This document shows, piece after piece, positions 60,434-64,000 of a stretch of DNA of 64,000 nt. Positions within the stretch are counted from its first letter, which is position 1; every line of letters begins with the position of its first letter. Source of the DNA: Pseudalkalibacillus decolorationis (GTDB lineage Bacteria; Bacillota; Bacilli; Bacillales; Fictibacillaceae); assembly GCF_024609785.1 (NCBI RefSeq), contig NZ_JANHJQ010000004.1:1-64000 (forward strand). The letters are read 5' to 3'. Both the position numbers and the translations under genes were made by a program. The notes below the pieces were generated by a model, which saw only the letters and a list, made by a program, of their open reading frames with translations, was not told the DNA's origin and ran no database searches.

Positions 60434-60883
60434 ATGAATTATCGGCAAAATCCAGGCGGTATGAATGGTTATCCGATGGGTATGAACCCAGGGATGAATC
60501 AAGGTGGGATGCAAGGGCAAGGCGGCTATCCATCAGGATTCCCAGGGCAAGGACAGGGGCAAGGCGCAGGCCAGGCACAAGGCCCACAAGGTATGCTCCC
60601 TGTCGAACAGTCTTATATTGAGAATATTCTACGACTCAATCGTGGAAAAATCGGAACCTTCTATATGACATTCGAAGGCAATCCGAAATGGACTGCAAAA
60701 ATTTTCAAAGGGGTTATTGAAGCAGCTGGGCGTGATCACATTATTATAAGTGATCCAGAAACAGGTAAACGGTATTTACTTCTAATGGTTTATCTTGATT
60801 ACGTTACATTTGATGAAGAGTTGGATTACAGCTATCCTTACGGTGGGCAAAGCGGGCAAATGGTAACATATTCTCCAAGGTGA
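60434..60883 (+). CDS. gerQ: Spore coat protein GerQ
   Basis: 149 residues: N-terminal Gly/Gln/Met/Pro-rich low-complexity region (residues 1-55, Gln substrates of transglutaminase), then a conserved domain starting MLPVEQSYIENILRLNRGK. GerQ is needed for CwlJ in the coat; the two genes are adjacent as in other Bacilli. GGAGG lies 6 nt before ATG 60434. Confidence 0.92.
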   Translation: MNYRQNPGGMNGYPMGMNPGMNQGGMQGQGGYPSGFPGQGQGQGAGQAQGPQGMLPVEQSYIENILRLNRGKIGTFYMTFEGNPKWTAKIFKGVIEAAGRDHIIISDPETGKRYLLLMVYLDYVTFDEELDYSYPYGGQSGQMVTYSPR

Positions 60884-60956
60884 TAAGGTGGAATTAATAG
60901 CACCTGGTCAGGAGCTGTGACAGTGGGTTTATCGTTAACTGAACTGTGAAACACGA

Positions 60957-60992
60957 AAGAGATGCCTCCTGTGAGACATCTCTTTTCTTTAC
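60957..60992 (+). terminator. Terminator after gerQ
   Basis: AAAGAGATG pairs with CATCTCTTT around CCTCCTGTGAGA; T run follows. A family C copy comes directly after it. Confidence 0.8.
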
Positions 60993-61088
60993 ACGTTAAG
61001 AAAGTATAAAGCAAGGGCCTTCAGGTCATCCCTTTAGGGACTAAGGCTCAGCCTGCGCAGAAGGCTTGGCATTGCCAAGTTTTCTTTA
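60989..61088 (-). repeat. Family C copy at the ywdK 3' end
   Basis: On the minus strand TAAAGAAAACTTGGCAATGCC to CTTTCTTAACGTGTAAA. The first TAA is the ywdK stop codon. The centre carries CTGAAGGCCC and AGGGATGACCTG, not typical of the family. Confidence 0.8.
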
Positions 61089-61457
61089 TGCCTTAATTGC
61101 AGCAATTACAATCAACAGCCAGCTAATGATGAATGCCAATCCACCAAATGGAGTAATGATCCCGAGCTTTGAAATGCCAGTTGTGCTTAGGACATAAAGA
61201 CTTCCTGAGAAAAGTACGATTCCAATTAGCATCACCCATCCTGCCCAGTGAATTAATGCGGAGCCCGCAAACTTATCTGCCAAGAAGGCAATAACAAACA
61301 GACCGAGCGCGTGAAAAATATGGTATTGAACGCCTGTTTTAAACACTTCCATCATTTTTGCAGATAGTTTTGATTCAAGGCCATGCGCACCAAATGCACC
61401 TAATATTACGGCTAGCCCAGCATTAACTGCGCCAAGTATGATAAACAACTTAAACAT
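61086..61457 (-). CDS. ywdK: DUF423 membrane protein YwdK
   Basis: 123 residues with four membrane helices; MFKLFIILGAVNAGLAVILGAFGAHGLE is the DUF423 signature. Function unknown. AGGAG lies 7 nt before ATG. The last codons are followed immediately by family C, whose TAA is the stop. Confidence 0.9.
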   Translation of the reverse strand: MFKLFIILGAVNAGLAVILGAFGAHGLESKLSAKMMEVFKTGVQYHIFHALGLFVIAFLADKFAGSALIHWAGWVMLIGIVLFSGSLYVLSTTGISKLGIITPFGGLAFIISWLLIVIAAIKA

Positions 61458-61591
61458 TAAGCTTCTCCTACCTATCTTTTATAAAATATTGATTGTTCAA
61501 CTCTAACTTACTAACTAATTTTAATGTTAAATCATCGAACCCTTCTTGCCAACTCCCGGCTCTGTATATTCGAAGTTTTGTCACCTTTGGT

Positions 61592-61764
61592 TAAGAAAAG
61601 CGGAAGCGCCCTGGGTAGCCAGGAAGGTCACTGGAAGGCCACTGAGGAGGCTCGGCCCAAACAAGTTCGGCCCTGCGTGGGAATATACATGGAGTACTTC
61701 AGTGTGTTGCCGCCGGAAGGGGACTGAAGTGATCCGAGTGGCTGGGCGCTGGAGCTAGACATTG
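61592..61764 (+). repeat. Family A copy with an extra insert
   Basis: AAGAAAAGCGGAAGCGCCCTG, GGTCACTGGAAGGCCACTGAG, GAGGCT then about 50 bp not found in the other copies (CGGCCCAAACAAGTTCGGCC, GGAATATACATGGAGTACTTC), then TTGCCGCCGGAAGGGGACTG and GGGCGCTGGAGCTAGACATTG. A further B-end fragment (AAAAGCGGAAGCGCCTTTTTAG) follows at 61803-61825. Confidence 0.8.
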
Positions 61765-61842
61765 CCTCTTTGCATTAAAATTTTATACTTTCTTACCTCT
61801 TAAGAAAAGCGGAAGCGCCTTTTTAGGTGTGGTAAAGAATGA

Positions 61843-62127
61843 TTAAGAATGTTCCGACTTCTTAGTGAATTGTTGGACCTCCTCTAAAAGATCCCTTCCC
61901 TCCTTCGACTTTTGCAATAACTGACTTAACGATGGTGTACCACTCGTGTCATACGTACGAACCGCTTCAAGAATTTTCAACTTTACCTCCTGTTCTACGT
62001 CCTCCTGATACCTTGTTCCCATTGACTTTACCGTTTGCTTTATTTTCGGCTCGAAGCGGTCAATAAGATCTTGCTGTGCCTTCACATCACCTTGCTTTGC
62101 GCTTTTGACTAGTTGAAGAAGGTTCAT
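61843..62127 (-). CDS. RsoA-like sigma region-2 domain protein (HTH_16)
   Basis: 94 residues. MNLLQLVKSAKQGDVKAQQDLIDRF, QTVKSMGTRYQEDVEQEVKLKILEAVRTYD resembles sigma factor region 2 (core-binding) and the B. subtilis RsoA co-factor of SigO. GGAGG lies 6 nt before ATG 62127. Overlaps yvrJ by 41 bp. A complete sigma is not present; the region-4 part is in the first gene of the operon. Confidence 0.75.
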   Translation of the reverse strand: MNLLQLVKSAKQGDVKAQQDLIDRFEPKIKQTVKSMGTRYQEDVEQEVKLKILEAVRTYDTSGTPSLSQLLQKSKEGRDLLEEVQQFTKKSEHS

Positions 62128-62299
62128 CTTTTTCCTCCCGATCCTGATTTTGTAAATCATCGCTAAGCGTTTCAATCGACTTTTCAAGACTTTGAAGACG
62201 CTTGTCGTACTGAAGCAGTAAATAGAGTGCCACAACCGCAGGAAATCCAACATTGTGAATAAGGTTAAACCAGCCGACAGCACTTGCTCCTTCAAGCAT
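62087..62299 (-). CDS. yvrJ: YvrJ family small membrane protein
   Basis: 70 residues: one membrane helix (NLIHNVGFPAVVALYLLLQYDKRLQSLEKSIETL), then a charged tail. The YvrJ family is widespread in Bacilli and linked with sigma-like genes; function unknown. Ribosome binding site GGAGGGG 8-9 nt before ATG. Overlaps the sigma gene by 8 bp. Confidence 0.85.
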   Translation of the reverse strand: MLEGASAVGWFNLIHNVGFPAVVALYLLLQYDKRLQSLEKSIETLSDDLQNQDREEKDEPSSTSQKRKAR

Positions 62300-62819
62300 A
62301 TTTTTTCCCCTCCATTCGTAATTGGAGCTGATCTAACGCTCGTCGATGTGTTTTCGAAATCGATTGCGGACTCACATTGAGGTAGTTTGCAATTTCCTTT
62401 AACTTCCACCCTCTTTGATAGTGAAGTTCAACAATTTGTTTCTGAAGACTTGTTAAATCACTCATTGCCGCAAAAAGCAAAGGGCTAGCGATCTCATTTT
62501 GCTCAATTGTAAGATCCGCCGCATTTACAATCCACTCTCCTTCTGCTGTTTCACCATACATAAGTCGGGACTGACTTTTCCGGAGCTTACGAATGTAATT
62601 AATCGCCTGAAAATAGATCATTCGAGAAACGTAATGGATGAAGCGGCACTCGAAACAAAAGGCTTGGAATTGTCTATCTATCCGTTTGTAATGTTCTATT
62701 GTTGGATTTTCAATCAAACGTATTATTTCTTGCTCGTTTTCTGGACTTTGTAAAAATGCGCTTAAAAAGTCTTGTTGTTCTGCGATTCGATTCAAGAGCT
62801 GCTGTTTGTTCTTTGTCAT
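62292..62819 (-). CDS. Sigma-70 family factor, SigO (YvrI)-like
   Basis: 175 residues. C-terminal region 4 helix-turn-helix: DLTSLQKQIVELHYQRGWKLKEIANYLNVSPQSISKTHRRALDQL. The N-terminal part (YKRIDRQFQAFCFECRFIHYVSRMIYFQAINYIRKLRK) has Cys and Phe rich helices with only weak similarity to region 2. The arrangement is that of SigO, which needs RsoA. AAAGGAG lies about 10 nt before ATG. Confidence 0.78.
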   Translation of the reverse strand: MTKNKQQLLNRIAEQQDFLSAFLQSPENEQEIIRLIENPTIEHYKRIDRQFQAFCFECRFIHYVSRMIYFQAINYIRKLRKSQSRLMYGETAEGEWIVNAADLTIEQNEIASPLLFAAMSDLTSLQKQIVELHYQRGWKLKEIANYLNVSPQSISKTHRRALDQLQLRMEGKKYA

Positions 62820-62878
62820 GTTAGAATCACTCCTTTATCAATAAAGCAAGTCCACACATTAAAAAAACAAATTAAATG

Positions 62879-62892
62879 CGAACATTTGTTCT
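62879..62892. promoter_or_regulatory. LexA-like palindrome upstream of the sigma operon
   Basis: CGAACATTTGTTCT matches the Bacillus LexA box (CGAAC-N4-GTTCG) except at the last bases. It lies about 60 bp upstream of the sigma gene. No convincing promoter hexamers were paired with it. Confidence 0.3.
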
Positions 62893-62904
62893 TGTTTTAA
62901 GTAT

Positions 62905-62957
62905 AAAAAACGAACACCCTTTTCCGCATGAGGCTTTTCGGGTGTTCTTTGAACGCT
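62905..62957 (-). terminator. Terminator after ywdI
   Basis: GAACACCC pairs with GGGTGTTC, with the inner CGAAAAG/CTTTTCCG extension; on the minus strand GTTTTTTATAC follows. It separates ywdI from the sigma operon. Confidence 0.8.
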
Positions 62958-63047
62958 TCTAAAGACCTAATATTTCCATAAATGAACGATTTTATGTAAA
63001 TTTCTCGAAACTTATTTTGATCAATTCCCAGGAAATGAACAAAAATC

Positions 63048-63166
63048 TAAAGAAAACTTGGCTAGCGCCAAGCTTTAGCGCTGGCGATCGCCTTAGTTGC
63101 ACTTATACTATAGAAAGTATTTTTATACTTTCTTAACGTGTAAAGAAAACTTGGCTTTTGCCAAGC
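63048..63166 (+). repeat. Family C full copy plus a second partial copy
   Basis: TAAAGAAAACTTGGCTAGC to TTTATACTTTCTTAACGTG, then immediately AAAGAAAACTTGGCTTTTGCC, the start of another. The junction shows a fused end/start (GTG-TAAAGAAAAC), as if the elements chain head-to-tail. Confidence 0.88.
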
Positions 63167-63179
63167 CCATTACTGTTTC

Positions 63180-63479
63180 TTAAAAATCAAAAATGGAATC
63201 CCCATTATCCTCTTCACCGTTCAATTTACTAGAATTATTCGAGGGCCAATTTTGTACAGACTGCTGCTCTCTCGGTTCCGATCCCGACTTAATAGAGCGT
63301 ACAGTAGGCTTTTCTGATGTGTTATCATTTGACGTTTCCATTAATAGGTCACAGTAAGCTTTCACGGCACTTAGCTCTTCCTTTACCTTGCTTGATGATG
63401 GATTTTGGTCAACCTCACTTTTAATATTTACTAAACGATCGATCATTTTTTGTACAACAGAGCTTGATTGTATGCTCAC
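63180..63479 (-). CDS. ywdI: YwdI family protein (DUF5327)
   Basis: About 99 residues: helical N-terminus SIQSSSVVQKMIDRLVNI, a second helix and a Ser/Asn/Glu-rich tail ending DSIFDF. Function unknown; position near ywdK is conserved. GTG 63479 with GAGGG 6-7 nt upstream is preferred over ATG 63485, which touches it. Confidence 0.8.
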   Translation of the reverse strand: MSIQSSSVVQKMIDRLVNIKSEVDQNPSSSKVKEELSAVKAYCDLLMETSNDNTSEKPTVRSIKSGSEPREQQSVQNWPSNNSSKLNGEEDNGDSIFDF

Positions 63480-63566
63480 GAACATCCCTCATTCCTTCAT
63501 AACATTCTCCTTCCATTATATAAGTCATTCAGTGTAAAGAAAACTAGTAGCCCTCAGCCTTTTGTC

Positions 63567-63824
63567 TTATGAAGTATCCCAAAGCACATCCCCCTTCAGA
63601 CGAAATAGTTCACTTCTTCTTAATTTACGTATAATTTGATTCCTATTTCGTTTGACTGTAATTTCATGCTGAACCTTTACAAACTTACAGAAAGTCGGAG
63701 TAGAGAAGTTCCATTCTTGTTGTTTTGTGCAAACCATATGAATAATTGCAAACCATAAAACCATACAATACGATACCAAATCAACCATTATAAATCCCTT
63801 CTCCCTTCTATTTTTCAATCTCAT
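63567..63824 (-). CDS. Small prepilin-like membrane protein
   Basis: About 85 residues starting MRLKNRREKGFIMVDLVSY. A short basic leader ends in Gly, followed by Phe and an Asp at +5 and a 20-residue hydrophobic helix (VDLVSYCMVLWFAIIHMV), like a type IV prepilin with Asp in place of Glu. The rest is basic and hydrophilic. GAGGGGG lies 8 nt before this ATG. No competence operon is adjacent. It could also be an ordinary one-helix membrane protein. Confidence 0.6.
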   Translation of the reverse strand: MRLKNRREKGFIMVDLVSYCMVLWFAIIHMVCTKQQEWNFSTPTFCKFVKVQHEITVKRNRNQIIRKLRRSELFRLKGDVLWDTS

Positions 63825-63857
63825 ATCCCGATCCCCCTCAATAGACACCTCCTTCAA

Positions 63858-64000
63858 ATCGGAACCTAATATTCTATGCCTTTGATAATATGAGTATACT
63901 TTGTCCGATTCACAATGTTTGTCAGAATCTGGTCAAAATTTAAAAAAGTTATCTACAAAAACCAATCCTATTTGTCATGACTGGTCAAACAGTTCAATCC
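63858..64000. other. Right end of the window
   Basis: No gene, repeat or clear regulatory site was seen in the last 143 bp; AT-rich. Confidence 0.6.

Noticed and set aside
61524-61758. Two frames of about 70 codons in the ywdK-rsoA gap
   Set aside because: Translations of a family A repeat copy.

Overview
The window comes from a low-GC, endospore-forming member of the Bacillaceae. Ribosome binding sites are strong (AAGGAGG-like). There are sporulation and germination genes (spo0F, spo0M, pbpG, cwlJ, gerQ, a YhcN-type lipoprotein), and the gene order follows the prfA-tdk-rho-pyrG-argS-speE-pta-gerQ-ywdI stretch of Bacillus subtilis. The genus cannot be fixed from the sequence alone. No rRNA, tRNA, CRISPR array or complete insertion sequence was seen.

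Layout. 1-300: apparent 5' end of a group II intron next to an interspersed repeat. 278-8.0 kb: translation termination (prfA, prmC), a CoA-disulfide reductase, a spore lipoprotein, tdk, rpmE and rho. 8.4-18.1 kb: glpX, murA, fsa, fbaA, spo0F, ywjG, pyrG and rpoE. 18.3-31.3 kb: a leftward fatty-acid and branched-chain degradation block (fadF, thiolase, 3-hydroxyacyl-CoA dehydrogenase, two acyl-CoA dehydrogenases, meaB, a TetR regulator, icmF), with a FadR-type operator at the fadF promoter. 31.6-46.7 kb: clsB, a ZIP transporter, an alpha/beta hydrolase, ywiB-argS, a four-PAS soluble histidine kinase, speE-speB, pbpG, ywhD and an NCS2 purine permease. 46.9-53.5 kb: a DUF1992 protein, class I ribonucleotide reductase nrdA-nrdB behind a cobalamin riboswitch, and ywfO-ywgA. 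54-61.5 kb: gltP, lipL, pta, spo0M with a sigma-W-type promoter, hemQ, cwlJ, gerQ and ywdK. 61.8-63.9 kb: a sigma-factor/YvrJ/RsoA-like operon related to the B. subtilis SigO-RsoA split sigma factor, then ywdI and a small prepilin-like protein.

The most unusual property is the intergenic DNA. Four interspersed repeat families (called A, B, C and D here) occupy many gaps. A (about 113 bp) is found singly and as tandem arrays of four and three. B (about 120 bp) sometimes carries C inside it. C (about 100 bp) often begins or ends exactly at a stop codon. D (up to about 320 bp) has TGTTCAAAAAG-type terminal inverted repeats, and a miniature copy lies inside a peripheral arm of the cobalamin riboswitch. 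A separate class consists of degenerate arrays phased at exactly 20 or 21 bp in several gaps.

How the genes work together. Vitamin B12 links several parts: the riboswitch can shut off B12-independent ribonucleotide reduction when cobalamin is plentiful, while IcmF is a cobalamin enzyme and MeaB a cobalamin-enzyme chaperone. The degradation block feeds electrons through FadF toward the respiratory chain and makes acetyl-CoA, with Pta at the acetyl-phosphate branch.
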